NCBI GenBank assembly: GCA_965659415.1 | Contig: CBFHVA010000009.1 | Span: 54,004 to 118,003, forward strand | Reading direction: 5' to 3' | Length of the DNA stretch: 64,000 nucleotides | DNA from: Phaeocystidibacter sp965659415 | GTDB lineage: Bacteria > Bacteroidota > Bacteroidia > Flavobacteriales > Schleiferiaceae | Shown here: positions 24,925 to 34,273 of the stretch, piece after piece | Numbering within the stretch: position 1 is the first letter of the stretch | Layout of the letters: the number at the start of each line of letters is the position of its first letter | Translations under genes and position numbers: made by a program | Notes under the pieces: generated by a model | Told to the model about the DNA's origin: nothing | Seen by the model: the letters and a program-made list of their open reading frames with translations, nothing else | Database searches by the model: none

Positions 24925-25887
24925 ATGGACGTACAAACGGAAATAGGAAGCGACGTATATCGCGCAGCAGAATTGCTGGGAAAAGGTGAGTTGGTCGCTA
25001 TTCCAACAGAAACCGTTTACGGATTAGCGGGAAACGCACTTTCTAGTTCTAGTGTTATCAAGATTTTCGAGGCTAAGAATCGCCCGGCGTTCGACCCGCT
25101 CATCGTTCATGTTGCTAATCCAGCAGCGGCTAAAGTTCTCGCCACTATTCCTGCCCATGTGGAAAAATGGATGGAGATGATGACCCCTGGTCCGGTTACC
25201 TTCATATTGCCCAAAAAGGCCGTGGTTCCCGACCTGGTGACAAGCGGACATCCTACCGTGGGTATTCGCATTCCCAATCATAAACTGACTTTGGAACTGC
25301 TCGCGCAAATCGATTTTCCATTGGCTGCACCCAGCGCAAACCCATTTGGGTATGTTAGCCCAACCAATGCCAACCACGTGGCAGATCAATTAGGTGGTAA
25401 GCTGCCTTACATTCTCAATGGTGGAGAATGTCCGGTAGGTATCGAATCCACAATCATCGATGTAAGCGGAAAAAAGCCCACCGTTCTGCGTCTTGGAGGT
25501 TTTGAACTCGAGGAACTAGAACAAAAAATGGGCGTGGAATTCAATGATATTCGCTTGAGCAGCTCCCAACCCAATGCGCCAGGGATGTTGCACAGTCACT
25601 ATGCGCCAAAGGTTAAGCTTTACGCTTATGACGAGGCACCAATGGACAGTATCGGAAAGAATGTAGGAGCCATTCGCTTCAAGGAGTACGACGCAAATTT
25701 GATCAAGGAGAATCAGATTATCTTGAGCGAAAGCGGAAATACTCGCGAAGCTGCTCAAAATCTATTCAAGAGTTTGCGTCAACTTGAAGCACTTGACATT
25801 GACTACGCCTTAGTTGAATTTGTTCCTCAGAAGGGCTTGGGAAAGGCCATTAATGATCGCCTAACTCGCGCAACTGCTCGTCGGTAG
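24925..25887 (+). CDS. sua5: L-threonylcarbamoyladenylate synthase (Sua5 type)
   Basis: A 320-residue two-domain Sua5. It makes threonylcarbamoyl-AMP from threonine, bicarbonate and ATP, the first step of t6A37 modification of ANN-decoding tRNAs. The YrdC domain (about 1-205) shows KGELVAIPTETVYGLAGNAL, KNRPAFDPLIVHV, PGPVTFILPK, VGIRIPNH and PSANPFGYVSPTNA. The C-terminal Sua5 domain follows the linker PGMLHSHYAPK (about 212-222). MtaB encoded at 47999 acts later on the same nucleotide. The gene's 3' end overlaps the convergent lptB gene by 38 bases. Confidence 0.96.
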   Translation: MDVQTEIGSDVYRAAELLGKGELVAIPTETVYGLAGNALSSSSVIKIFEAKNRPAFDPLIVHVANPAAAKVLATIPAHVEKWMEMMTPGPVTFILPKKAVVPDLVTSGHPTVGIRIPNHKLTLELLAQIDFPLAAPSANPFGYVSPTNANHVADQLGGKLPYILNGGECPVGIESTIIDVSGKKPTVLRLGGFELEELEQKMGVEFNDIRLSSSQPNAPGMLHSHYAPKVKLYAYDEAPMDSIGKNVGAIRFKEYDANLIKENQIILSESGNTREAAQNLFKSLRQLEALDIDYALVEFVPQKGLGKAINDRLTRATARR

Positions 25888-26626
25888 GTTGAGTTGCCTT
25901 GGGCTTGCGGAGTTCAAAATTCTGACCTAAATATACTCTACGCACCTGCTGATCGGAGGCCAATTCCTCTGCGGAGCCACTCTTTAAAATTTTCCCTTCA
26001 AACATCAGATAGGTCCTATCTGTGATGGCCAAAGTTTCCTGCACGTTGTGATCGGTGATGAGAATGCCAATGTTGCGCTTCTTCAGCTGGGCAACAATAC
26101 TTTGAATATCTTCCACGGCAATGGGATCGACGCCAGCGAAGGGCTCATCAAGCAAAATGAAATTCGGATCAGTAGCCAATGCACGCGCAATTTCCGTACG
26201 TCGGCGTTCTCCACCCGACAGTAAATCGCCGCGGTTTTTGCGAATGTGCTGAAGTCCAAATTCATCTAACAGAGACTCCAATCGCTCTTTGCGCTCTTTC
26301 TTGCTGTACTTCGTCATTTGCAAGACAGAAGAAATATTGTCTTCAACGCTCAGCTTTCTAAACACAGAGGCTTCTTGGGCGAGGTAGCCTATGCCCTTCT
26401 GCGCCCTCTTGTACATTGGGTCACGAGTAATAACTTCATCATTAATACGCACCTCTCCTTCATCGGGCTTAACCAATCCCACAACCATATAAAATGAGGT
26501 GGTTTTTCCTGCGCCATTTGGCCCGAGTAATCCCACAATTTCCCCTTGATTCACTTCAAAGGAAACCCCTTTCACAACTGTCCTAGAACGGTATCGCTTT
26601 ACAATATTATGGGCTGATAGTTTCAT
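25850..26626 (-). CDS. lptB: Lipopolysaccharide export ATP-binding protein LptB
   Basis: A 258-residue ABC ATPase of the LptB2FGC complex that extracts lipopolysaccharide from the inner membrane for transport to the outer membrane. Walker A is GPNGAGKTTSFYM (about 34-46), the signature is LLSGGERRRTEIARALA, Walker B with the catalytic Glu is FILLDEPFAGVDPIA, and the switch His is in ITDHNVQETL, all in the form usual for LptB. It overlaps tatC by 4 bases (ATGA), so the two are probably one transcript, and it overlaps the convergent sua5 end. LptF/LptG are not in the window. Confidence 0.95.
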   Translation of the reverse strand: MKLSAHNIVKRYRSRTVVKGVSFEVNQGEIVGLLGPNGAGKTTSFYMVVGLVKPDEGEVRINDEVITRDPMYKRAQKGIGYLAQEASVFRKLSVEDNISSVLQMTKYSKKERKERLESLLDEFGLQHIRKNRGDLLSGGERRRTEIARALATDPNFILLDEPFAGVDPIAVEDIQSIVAQLKKRNIGILITDHNVQETLAITDRTYLMFEGKILKSGSAEELASDQQVRRVYLGQNFELRKPKATQPTDEQLRELGDH

Positions 26627-27444
26627 GCAGCTCTTGCTTTTCGCCGTTTCAACACACGGGCTGATACAGCTATGGAAATTTGATAAAGTCCCATTACTGG
26701 GATAGCAACCAATACTTGACTGAGCACATCAGGCGGCGTAATGATCGCGGCAAAAATCAAAACTACAACGATTGCGTGTCTTCTATATTTCCTCATCCAT
26801 TCTGGAGTAATCAATCCAATGGAGCTGAAGAAGTAAACCATCACGGGAAGTTCGAACAGCAAACCGGTAGCGAGCGTCATCATTGTGATTAGCGAAACAA
26901 AGGACCCCAGCTCAGGCCTATTCTCAATGGCGGTGCTGATTTCATAGGTACCAAAGAATTGAACACTAAGGGGAGAGAGTACGAAGTATCCAAAGAACAC
27001 ACCGAATAAGAAAAGAAAGGCCGTGAAGAAGATGATTACTGAACCATTCTTGCGTTCTCGCTCGTGAAGACCTGGCTTTATAAATCGCCACAGTTCATAT
27101 ACGATGAAGGGAAAAGCAATGATGAATCCAGCTATTATACTGGCGTTCATATGCATCATAAATAGCCCCGTATACTTCACATTCTGGATGGGAATAGACA
27201 TTTCTTCAAAACAGAAACTATTGCCTCCAACTAATTGACTCAACTCACAAATCTTCCGGTAAGAGTAGAAGTCTGCTTGAAGAGGTGCGAGAATGATCCC
27301 GTCAAATAGTACATCTACAAAAATAAATGCCACTACCGCTCCCAAGAGTACCGCGATGCCCGAGCGCACCAAGTGCCATCTCAACTCTTCGAGATGGTCC
27401 AAGAAACTCATGGAGTTCGGGTCCTTATTTCTACTTGCTGCCAT
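26623..27444 (-). CDS. tatC: Twin-arginine translocase subunit TatC
   Basis: A 273-residue, six-helix inner-membrane protein. TatC recognises twin-arginine signal peptides and forms the core of the Tat exporter for folded proteins. The N-terminal MSFLDHLEELRWHLVRS, with the conserved HLEELR motif, and FIVYELWRFIKPGLHERERK are typical. Its loop between helices 1 and 2 carries a short Cys-containing insertion (YRKICELSQLVGGNSFCFEE) often seen in Bacteroidetes. TatA/TatB are not in the window. It is co-directional with lptB and overlaps it by 4 bases. Confidence 0.96.
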   Translation of the reverse strand: MAASRNKDPNSMSFLDHLEELRWHLVRSGIAVLLGAVVAFIFVDVLFDGIILAPLQADFYSYRKICELSQLVGGNSFCFEEMSIPIQNVKYTGLFMMHMNASIIAGFIIAFPFIVYELWRFIKPGLHERERKNGSVIIFFTAFLFLFGVFFGYFVLSPLSVQFFGTYEISTAIENRPELGSFVSLITMMTLATGLLFELPVMVYFFSSIGLITPEWMRKYRRHAIVVVLIFAAIITPPDVLSQVLVAIPVMGLYQISIAVSARVLKRRKARAA

Positions 27445-27622
27445 ACAGATCTTGAAAAGTGAAAAGTTTCACTAAGAGCGCAAAGGTCATTATTTTTGTG
27501 TGACACCCGCTTGGGAAAGCAAACTTTTTAGAATTCCCTCTTACAGGCATCTGTAACTCGATGGATTTTTCGTACATTTTGTAAGTTTTGAAGATAAAGC
27601 ACAGTAGAACACATGCCTACTT

Positions 27623-29797
27623 ATGGGAACAACCCCTATGAATCCTACTCGTGAACTAAAGAAGCATTTCGGCTTCGATGCATTTAAAGACGATCAAGAG
27701 GCTATCATCGAGAACTTACTCGCTGGAAACGACACCTTCGTAATTATGCCTACCGGCGGAGGGAAGTCACTGTGCTACCAGCTTCCGGCCATGATGTCGG
27801 GTGGAACAGCTATTGTCGTTTCTCCACTGATAGCATTAATGAAAAACCAAGTGGATGCGATGCGCGGTTTCTCCGAACGAGATGGAGTGGCTCACGTGTT
27901 GAATTCATCCCTTACTAAACGAGAAACGCAGCAGGTTAAGGAAGATCTATTGAATGGCGTAACACAACTCCTGTACGTTGCTCCCGAATCTCTGACCAAA
28001 GTAGATAATATCGAGTTACTCAAGAGCTTGAATATATCCTTCTTTGCCATTGACGAAGCCCATTGTATTTCAGAGTGGGGTCACGATTTCCGACCTGAAT
28101 ACCGAAATTTGAGGAAGGCCATTGAAAACATTGGCCGTAAACCCATTATTGCACTAACCGCAACGGCCACTTTAAAGGTTCAAAGCGATATCATGAAAAC
28201 CTTGGGTATTGATCATGCCAAGGTGTATAAGTCATCCTTTAACAGGGACAATCTTTATTACGACGTACGGCCGAAGAATGACGTTGAGCGACAAATCATC
28301 AAGCTGCTGAAGGAGAACCAAGGAAAAAGCTCAATCATATATTGTCTTTCTCGTCAGAAGGTCGAAGACCTAGCGCAACAACTCCAAGTGAACGGAATTA
28401 AAGCCCTCCCCTATCACGCTGGACTAGACGGTGCTACTCGCGTGAAACACCAAGATGCGTTTCTCTCGGAAGATACCGATGTTATCGTGGCTACGATAGC
28501 TTTTGGAATGGGAATCGATAAACCCGACGTTCGATATGTCATCCACCACGATATGCCTAAGAGTCTGGAATCTTACTACCAAGAAACGGGCAGAGCGGGT
28601 CGCGACGGTGGCGAAGGTAATCTTGTTACGTTTTATCATTACAAGGACATTGAGAAGCTCGAGAAATTCTTGTCAAAAAAACCTGTAGCCGAACAGGAAA
28701 TTGGAAAACAGCTCCTTCAAGAGGCTCTGAGCTATGCGGAAACAAGCATGTGCCGAAGACGCTATCTTCTCTATTACTTTGGAGAGGTGTATGAGCCCGA
28801 TAATTGTGGGATGTGTGATAATTGCAGACACCCCCAAACTCTCCATGACGCCTCAGATCAACTTCAATTGGCGCTCACCACGGTTCAAAAAGCCAATGAA
28901 AAGTTCAAAGCGCAGCAAATCGTAAACATCTTAATAGGAAACCTCACTGCCCTCTTGAAAAATCACAATTCCGATCAACTCGATGAATGGGGTAAAGGAA
29001 AGGACCACGATGAGCGCTTCTGGCACAACCTCATTAGGCAGGCTGTGGTGCAAGGGTATGTAGATCGTGAGATCGAATCCTATGGTGTGCTTCGGCTCAA
29101 TGATAAGGGACGAGCCTTTATAGATAAGAAAGGCGAATTTATGATGCCTGAAGAGCGCGAGTACGATGACTCTAGTTCGAATAGTGCAACAGCCAGAGTA
29201 GCCTTAGACGATAAGTTGTTCTCCATGCTGAAGGATCTCACACGGAGAGTAGCTAAGCAGAAGGACGTTCCACCTTATGCGGTGTTTATGGAGCCTTCCT
29301 TGAACGAAATGGCCACCCATTACCCCACTTCCATGGAAGAACTAAAGAATATTTCTGGAGTTGGAGAGGGAAAGGCCTTAAAATTTGGGGCTCCTTTTGT
29401 GGATATGATTCAAACCTACGTGCAGGAAAACGATATCAACCGCCCGATGGACATGGTGGTCAAATCGCTCGCCAATAAGAGCGCCCTGAAGGTTTACCTC
29501 ATTCAAAGTACAGACCGTAAGTTGCCACTAGATGATATCGCAAGTGCCAAGGGGCTTTCAATGGAAGACCTATTGAAGGAAATGGAAATCATTGTTTTCT
29601 CGGGCACCAAACTGAATATCGATTACTACCTGGAAGACATTCTCGATGAAGACTCCATAGAAGAGATATACGAGTACTTTATGGACGATAGCGAAGAAGG
29701 AAAGATTCAAGAAGCTTACGAGGAGTTTGATGGCGATTACAGCGAAGAGGAATTGCGACTTATTCGCTTGAAGTTTTTAAGTGAGGTAGCGAATTAA
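27623..29797 (+). CDS. recQ: ATP-dependent DNA helicase RecQ
   Basis: A 724-residue RecQ helicase, 3'-5' unwinding, acting in recombination and replication-fork repair. The helicase core (about 10-340) has Walker A MPTGGGKSLCYQLPA, the DEAH box FAIDEAHCISEWGHDFRPEY with the RecQ aromatic loop, and QETGRAGRDGGEG as motif VI. A zinc-binding RQC part follows (CRRRYLLYYF...CGMCDNC), then a winged helix and an HRDC domain (about 525-605), plus a C-terminal extension with an acidic tail, common in Bacteroidetes RecQ. The ATG at 27623 is used; a second ATG 15 bases later is equally possible. A bidirectional terminator follows. Confidence 0.96.
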   Translation: MGTTPMNPTRELKKHFGFDAFKDDQEAIIENLLAGNDTFVIMPTGGGKSLCYQLPAMMSGGTAIVVSPLIALMKNQVDAMRGFSERDGVAHVLNSSLTKRETQQVKEDLLNGVTQLLYVAPESLTKVDNIELLKSLNISFFAIDEAHCISEWGHDFRPEYRNLRKAIENIGRKPIIALTATATLKVQSDIMKTLGIDHAKVYKSSFNRDNLYYDVRPKNDVERQIIKLLKENQGKSSIIYCLSRQKVEDLAQQLQVNGIKALPYHAGLDGATRVKHQDAFLSEDTDVIVATIAFGMGIDKPDVRYVIHHDMPKSLESYYQETGRAGRDGGEGNLVTFYHYKDIEKLEKFLSKKPVAEQEIGKQLLQEALSYAETSMCRRRYLLYYFGEVYEPDNCGMCDNCRHPQTLHDASDQLQLALTTVQKANEKFKAQQIVNILIGNLTALLKNHNSDQLDEWGKGKDHDERFWHNLIRQAVVQGYVDREIESYGVLRLNDKGRAFIDKKGEFMMPEEREYDDSSSNSATARVALDDKLFSMLKDLTRRVAKQKDVPPYAVFMEPSLNEMATHYPTSMEELKNISGVGEGKALKFGAPFVDMIQTYVQENDINRPMDMVVKSLANKSALKVYLIQSTDRKLPLDDIASAKGLSMEDLLKEMEIIVFSGTKLNIDYYLEDILDEDSIEEIYEYFMDDSEEGKIQEAYEEFDGDYSEEELRLIRLKFLSEVAN

Positions 29798-29821
29798 TCG
29801 AAAGTCGGAAATACAGAACAT

Positions 29822-29854
29822 AAAAAAAGCCAACTCTTTCGAGTCGGCTTTTTT
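29822..29854. terminator. Bidirectional terminator between recQ and the small gene
   Basis: Stem GCCAACTC/GAGTCGGC with one A-C mismatch closes on TTTC and is flanked by seven A on one side and six T on the other, so it can end transcripts from both strands. It lies 25 bases after recQ and 19 bases after the small minus-strand gene. Confidence 0.85.
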
Positions 29855-29872
29855 CGTAATCGGGAAACCATT

Positions 29873-30019
29873 CTAATTCATGTGTATGAATACGTCCTGG
29901 TCATCGAATTTGTTTACGTGTAAGCTCTTTGAATATTGAAGAAGAAAGTCGATGCAATGTTGCGGGGCATTCTTCATTTTATCATTCGCTTTACGTTCAC
30001 TTGGTGTAATGTCATACAT
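29873..30019 (-). CDS. Small conserved-looking protein downstream of the sigma factor
   Basis: An intact 48-codon frame from ATG 30019-30017 to TAG at 29873. The product has a charged N-terminus, a short amphipathic helix (QHCIDFLLQYSKSLHV) and an acidic tail ending FIHMN. I recall short proteins with the same core (xxFLLNYSKSLEV) near sigma factor genes in other Flavobacteriia, but I could not search. It lies 69 bases downstream of the sigma factor stop on the same strand and just before a terminator, so it is probably co-transcribed. No signal peptide or membrane segment. Function unknown; a role tied to the sigma factor is a guess from position. Confidence 0.6.
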   Translation of the reverse strand: MYDITPSERKANDKMKNAPQHCIDFLLQYSKSLHVNKFDDQDVFIHMN

Positions 30020-30088
30020 AGGCAGTAGCAGTTATTTACATCCAAAAACGCAAGTGTCTGACCCCTATTGTACAACGCCAGAAAAAAA

Positions 30089-30676
30089 TTAATCTACCGT
30101 TAAGCTCACACCGTGCTTCTCCATGATTTTTCGAAGATTCATTAAGGCGTAACGCATTCGGCCCAAGGCCGTATTGATGCTCACATCCGTTTGCTCCGCA
30201 ATCTCTTTAAAGCTCAAACGAGAGTAAATACGCAGTTTCAAAACCTCTCGTTGTTCTTCAGGCAATTGGTCTACCAACTTTACTAAGTCGCTTTCAATTT
30301 GCTCTCGAATCATTTCAGCTTCGCGCGTTGGCTGACCATCATTGATAATGTCGAAAATATCAAAGTCATCTTTCGGAGAAATAGTAGGCATGCGCTTCGC
30401 CTTCCTGAAGTAGTCAATTACCAAATTATGAGCGATTCGCATGACCCATGGCAAGAATTTACCCTCTTCGTTATAGCGTTTAGCACGTAGCGTATTAATC
30501 ACTTTAACGAAGGTGTCCTGAAACACGTCATTGGCTAAATCCTCATTGCGTATTTTGCTGATGATGTAGGAGTAAACTCTTTGCTGGTGGCGGTTGATGA
30601 GAATCTCTAAACAAGCTTCACGCCCTTTCATGTATTCCGACACAAGTTCGGAATCTTTCCATTGCAACATATCCAT
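30089..30676 (-). CDS. ECF-type RNA polymerase sigma factor
   Basis: A 195-residue sigma-70 family protein with region 2 (about 25-95: NRHQQRVYSYIISKIRNEDL, FQDTFVKVINTL, FLPWVMRIAHNLVIDYFRK) and region 4 (about 125-185: LPEEQREVLKLRIYSRLSFK, then a helix-turn-helix EIAEQTDVSINTALGRMRYA). It lacks regions 1 and 3, as ECF sigma factors do. No anti-sigma gene follows; instead the 48-residue small gene does. It is divergent from uvrA. In Flavobacteriia a similar sigma factor often sits near uvrA (recalled). Its own promoter matches the vegetative TTTG/TAnnTTTG form, so it is probably transcribed by the primary sigma factor. Confidence 0.92.
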   Translation of the reverse strand: MDMLQWKDSELVSEYMKGREACLEILINRHQQRVYSYIISKIRNEDLANDVFQDTFVKVINTLRAKRYNEEGKFLPWVMRIAHNLVIDYFRKAKRMPTISPKDDFDIFDIINDGQPTREAEMIREQIESDLVKLVDQLPEEQREVLKLRIYSRLSFKEIAEQTDVSINTALGRMRYALMNLRKIMEKHGVSLTVD

Positions 30677-30782
30677 AACCGTTTGTTTTGGTTTCGATTT
30701 TCCTGATTAAACGGGTAAAGATGTGCCTATAGAAATGCTGTTTAGATTAAAAAAGTCGCCTTGTGCGAACATTGTGATATTC

Positions 30783-30815
30783 CAAATGTAAATGATTTCA
30801 ATCCATAAATGCAAA
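30783..30815 (-). promoter_or_regulatory. Promoter of the sigma factor gene
   Basis: On the minus strand TTTG (30815-30812) and TACATTTG (30790-30783) are 21 bases apart, a full match to the Bacteroidetes -33/-7 consensus and to the spacing of the two promoters at 12205-12347. The predicted leader is about 100 bases long. Confidence 0.6.
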
Positions 30816-30888
30816 TCTCATCTTTCATAAACTATGTTAAATAACCAATTCATTCTTCCATTGCTAGGAAGAAAATCAGCATAATCAG

Positions 30889-30896
30889 TACCTTTG
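30889..30896 (+). promoter_or_regulatory. -7 box directly before uvrA
   Basis: TACCTTTG is a perfect TAnnTTTG and ends 6 bases before the uvrA ATG at 30903. The nearest TTG upstream (30861-30863) gives a 25-base spacer, longer than usual. Confidence 0.5.
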
Positions 30897-30902
30897 CAAG
30901 CT

Positions 30903-33716
30903 ATGGAAAAATCGATGCCAGAAGTAGCGCAATCCCCAGTAGATGCTGACGAAAACATCATCATCCAAGGTGCGCGCGTTCACAATTTGAAGAATGTTGA
31001 TTTAAGCATTCCTAGAAATCAACTCATTGTGATTACTGGCGTTTCGGGTAGCGGAAAATCTTCATTAGCATTCGATACACTTTATGCAGAAGGTCAGCGC
31101 CGGTACGTTGAGAGCTTGTCTTCCTACGCTCGACAGTTCTTGGGAAGGCTCAACAAACCGGAGGTGGACGACATTAAAGGACTAGCCCCAGCCATCGCCA
31201 TCGAACAGAAGGTTATTTCACGCAATCCAAGATCTACCGTTGGTACGACTACAGAGATTTATGACTATCTAAAAGTGCTCTACGCACGTATCGGTAGAAC
31301 CTATTCCCCTACCACGGGTGAAGAGGTAAAGCGCCACAGCGTAGCCGATGTGCTCGATCATATCCACCAAGGTGAAGAAGGTGAGCGATTGATGATTACC
31401 TCACCTGTTCGTCCAAATGGTCGCACTTCGGTTGAAGCTCTCAACGTATTTCAACAACAAGGTTTTTCCAGAATTTGGTGGGAAGGTGAAGCGAGAGAAA
31501 TGACCGACCTCATCGATGAGCATGTCAAGGATTGGCCTACTGATGCTGAGCTGATCATAGACCGTGCGGTCGTGAAAAAGGACGACGAGGACAATGATAG
31601 CCGTTTGGCCGATTCCATTCAAACCGGATTCTACGAAGGTCATGGAACCGCTCATATCCACTGGGTTGGACGAGATGAAATTTCCTCGTTCAGCAATAAG
31701 TTTGAAGCCGACGGACTCGAATTCGAAGAACCAAGTTTGCACTTATTCTCCTTCAACAACCCCTACGGAGCCTGCCCAAAGTGTGAAGGATTTGGCAGCG
31801 TAATTGGCATTGATGACGATTTGGTAATTCCCAATCATTCATTGAGTGTTTACGAGGACGCTGTAGCCGCATGGAAAGGAGAGAGTATGCAAGAGTGGAA
31901 GGAAGAATTGGTGCGAAGCGCGCATAAATTCGACTTCCCAATCCATCGGCCTTATGGAGATCTGACACAAGAAGAACGAGACTTACTTTGGAATGGCAAC
32001 GCGCACTTCCGAGGAATCCACGCGTTTTTCAAGCACCTAGAAAGCAAAAGCTACAAGATTCAATATCGAGTTATGCTTTCGAGATATCGCGGTAAAACCA
32101 AATGTCCTTCGTGCAAGGGAAGACGCCTCCGCAAAGACGCCGAATATGTAAAGGTGGGAGGTAAGAATATCATGGAATTGGTAGATCTTTCCATTGACAA
32201 ACTGGAGGCTTGGTTTGCGCAGTTGGAGTTGTCGGAATTTGATAAGAAGGTGGCTAAACGCCTGTTACTCGAAATCACCAACAGGCTACATTACTTGATG
32301 GAAGTGGGCTTGAGCTACCTCACCTTAAACCGACTCTCATCTACTTTGTCGGGTGGAGAGTCGCAGCGTATAAACTTGGCTACTAGCATGGGGTCTAGTC
32401 TAGTGGGGTCAATGTATATCCTAGATGAACCGAGTATTGGTTTGCATCCGAGGGATACCGACCGACTCGTTCAGGTGGTGCAAGACCTCCGAGATATTGG
32501 CAATACGGTCATCGTGGTGGAACACGATGAAGCTTTCATGAAAGCGGCCGATGTTATCGTAGATATTGGTCCGGGTGCCGGAAGTTATGGGGGTAAAGTA
32601 GAGTTTAATGGCACCTTAGCCGAACTGCTCGAAACCAACACTCTAACGGCGCAATATCTATCAGGAGCAAAGGAAATTCCCCTACCGGAAAAGCGACGCA
32701 CATCCAAGTATAACCTTCGCGTTTTGGGTGCCAGAGAGAACAATCTGAAAAATATAGATATCGAGTTCCCCCTTCACACATTCACGGTTGTGACTGGAGT
32801 TAGCGGATCCGGGAAATCGACTTTAGTGCGCCGAATACTCTACCCAATGTTGCAGAAGCAATTGGGTGGATATGGTGAAAAAGCGGGAAAGCACAAGCTC
32901 GTAGAAGGCGATTTTGAAAAAATATCGGGCGTTGAATTTATCGATCAAAACCCGATTGGTAAGTCGAGTCGCAGTAATCCGGTTACCTACTTGAAGGCCT
33001 ACGACGAAATAAGAAGTTTGTACGCTTCCCAAAAGCTTGCGGAGCTCAACAATTTGAAACCGAAGCACTTTTCGTTCAACACAGACGGCGGACGGTGCGA
33101 TGTGTGTAAGGGCGAGGGCGAAGTGACCATCGAAATGCAATTTATGGCCGATGTTCATCTCAAATGTGAGCAATGTAATGGTAAGCGTTTCAAGGATGAG
33201 GTTCTTGAGGTGCAATTCAATGGTAAGAACATACACGACGTCCTCGAAATGACGGTGGATGATGCTATTGCTTTCTTCGAGGAACACGATCAGAAGAAAA
33301 TCGTAAACCGATTGAGTCCGCTCAAAGCTGTTGGACTTGGATATGTCCACTTAGGTCAATCTTCGAGCACCCTCTCAGGAGGGGAAGCGCAAAGAGTAAA
33401 ATTGGCCAGCTTCTTAGTGATGGGGCAAAGTGAAGGCAAAAAGCTGTTTATTTTCGATGAGCCAACCACCGGTTTGCACTTCGACGATATTCACAAGTTG
33501 CTTCATTCTTTCTATGCGCTGATCGACAAGGGACACAGTATCTTGGTCATTGAGCACAATCCAGATGTGATTAAATGTGCCGATTGGCTAATCGACCTAG
33601 GTCCTGAAGGCGGTGACCAAGGTGGCCAATTACTCTATCAAGGAATTCCGGAAGGCATATTGGAGCTCGACGACAATGCTACTACTCACGCAATTCGTGA
33701 GAAGCTACAAGCTTAG
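30903..33716 (+). CDS. uvrA: Excinuclease ABC subunit A
   Basis: UvrA, 937 residues, the damage-recognition ATPase of nucleotide excision repair. Both ABC modules are complete: Walker A GVSGSGKSSLAFDTLYAEGQ near residue 47 and GVSGSGKSTLVRR near 637; signatures LSGGESQRINLA and LSGGEAQRVKLAS; Walker B YILDEPSIGLHPRD and FIFDEPTTGLHFDD. The C-terminal zinc module CDVC...CEQC (CxxC-x20-CxxC) is present, and CPKCEGFG and CPSCKGRRL supply the first. I start at ATG 30903; a TTG 9 bases upstream overlaps the end of the -7 box and is unlikely. UvrB and UvrC are not in the window. Confidence 0.98.
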   Translation: MEKSMPEVAQSPVDADENIIIQGARVHNLKNVDLSIPRNQLIVITGVSGSGKSSLAFDTLYAEGQRRYVESLSSYARQFLGRLNKPEVDDIKGLAPAIAIEQKVISRNPRSTVGTTTEIYDYLKVLYARIGRTYSPTTGEEVKRHSVADVLDHIHQGEEGERLMITSPVRPNGRTSVEALNVFQQQGFSRIWWEGEAREMTDLIDEHVKDWPTDAELIIDRAVVKKDDEDNDSRLADSIQTGFYEGHGTAHIHWVGRDEISSFSNKFEADGLEFEEPSLHLFSFNNPYGACPKCEGFGSVIGIDDDLVIPNHSLSVYEDAVAAWKGESMQEWKEELVRSAHKFDFPIHRPYGDLTQEERDLLWNGNAHFRGIHAFFKHLESKSYKIQYRVMLSRYRGKTKCPSCKGRRLRKDAEYVKVGGKNIMELVDLSIDKLEAWFAQLELSEFDKKVAKRLLLEITNRLHYLMEVGLSYLTLNRLSSTLSGGESQRINLATSMGSSLVGSMYILDEPSIGLHPRDTDRLVQVVQDLRDIGNTVIVVEHDEAFMKAADVIVDIGPGAGSYGGKVEFNGTLAELLETNTLTAQYLSGAKEIPLPEKRRTSKYNLRVLGARENNLKNIDIEFPLHTFTVVTGVSGSGKSTLVRRILYPMLQKQLGGYGEKAGKHKLVEGDFEKISGVEFIDQNPIGKSSRSNPVTYLKAYDEIRSLYASQKLAELNNLKPKHFSFNTDGGRCDVCKGEGEVTIEMQFMADVHLKCEQCNGKRFKDEVLEVQFNGKNIHDVLEMTVDDAIAFFEEHDQKKIVNRLSPLKAVGLGYVHLGQSSSTLSGGEAQRVKLASFLVMGQSEGKKLFIFDEPTTGLHFDDIHKLLHSFYALIDKGHSILVIEHNPDVIKCADWLIDLGPEGGDQGGQLLYQGIPEGILELDDNATTHAIREKLQA

Positions 33717-33774
33717 TTTTGGTTCAGCTCATCTGTGCTTACAAAGCTATAGTCAGCGGAAAAGCCAGGCATTA

Positions 33775-34227
33775 TCACTGGCGAAGGCCAGAAAACGTCT
33801 CGATGAGAACTTGGAGCTGTTCATCGGATAAATCAGCCTCTGAATGTAAGGCTACATAGCCGCTCATTGGCATTTCGCCTTCTTCGATTTCCTCGACGCA
33901 TTCCTCCAGCTTGTGATCTGCCTTGTCAGCACTATACTCACCCCACACAGAGAAATTTAGGTGCTCTCTCCCCTCTTCAATGTGATGATCAATTACATAA
34001 GAAATTGGCGCAACAGAAGCATACCATGGAAATCGAGTGTGATTCGAGTGGCAATCGTAACAGGCTTGTTTAACGAGTCCTGCTACTTCCCCATCGAGGC
34101 CAGCTACCGTTAGAAAATCCATCTCGGGATTGCTCTCAGGGTTGGATTGTTCTGGCTGAATGAATTGCATTACAACTAGAGCGGCTAGCAGAAACAATCC
34201 TACTCTTCTGATCAACTTATTCTTCAT
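33775..34227 (-). CDS. Haem-binding domain protein, membrane-anchored
   Basis: A 150-residue protein with an N-terminal membrane segment (residues about 8-22), then a domain of the haem_bd type: the haem c attachment motif CYDCH at 56-60 is followed by HTRFPWYASVAPISYVIDHH, typical of this family, in which a later Met or His serves as sixth ligand (MPMSGY near residue 122 is a candidate). Probably a small periplasmic cytochrome facing outward from the inner membrane. Redox partner unknown. It is divergent from the ECF sigma gene at 34274 with only 46 bases between them, so shared control is possible. Confidence 0.85.
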   Translation of the reverse strand: MKNKLIRRVGLFLLAALVVMQFIQPEQSNPESNPEMDFLTVAGLDGEVAGLVKQACYDCHSNHTRFPWYASVAPISYVIDHHIEEGREHLNFSVWGEYSADKADHKLEECVEEIEEGEMPMSGYVALHSEADLSDEQLQVLIETFSGLRQ

Positions 34228-34273
34228 AATCGAGGGAGGCTTTCAATTCTGTTTCCAAAGTTCTTGAGCGTCT

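Noticed and set aside
32823..33350. A 175-codon minus-strand frame inside uvrA.
   Set aside because: Antisense to the conserved second ATPase module of UvrA; composition looks like a mirror of the coding strand.
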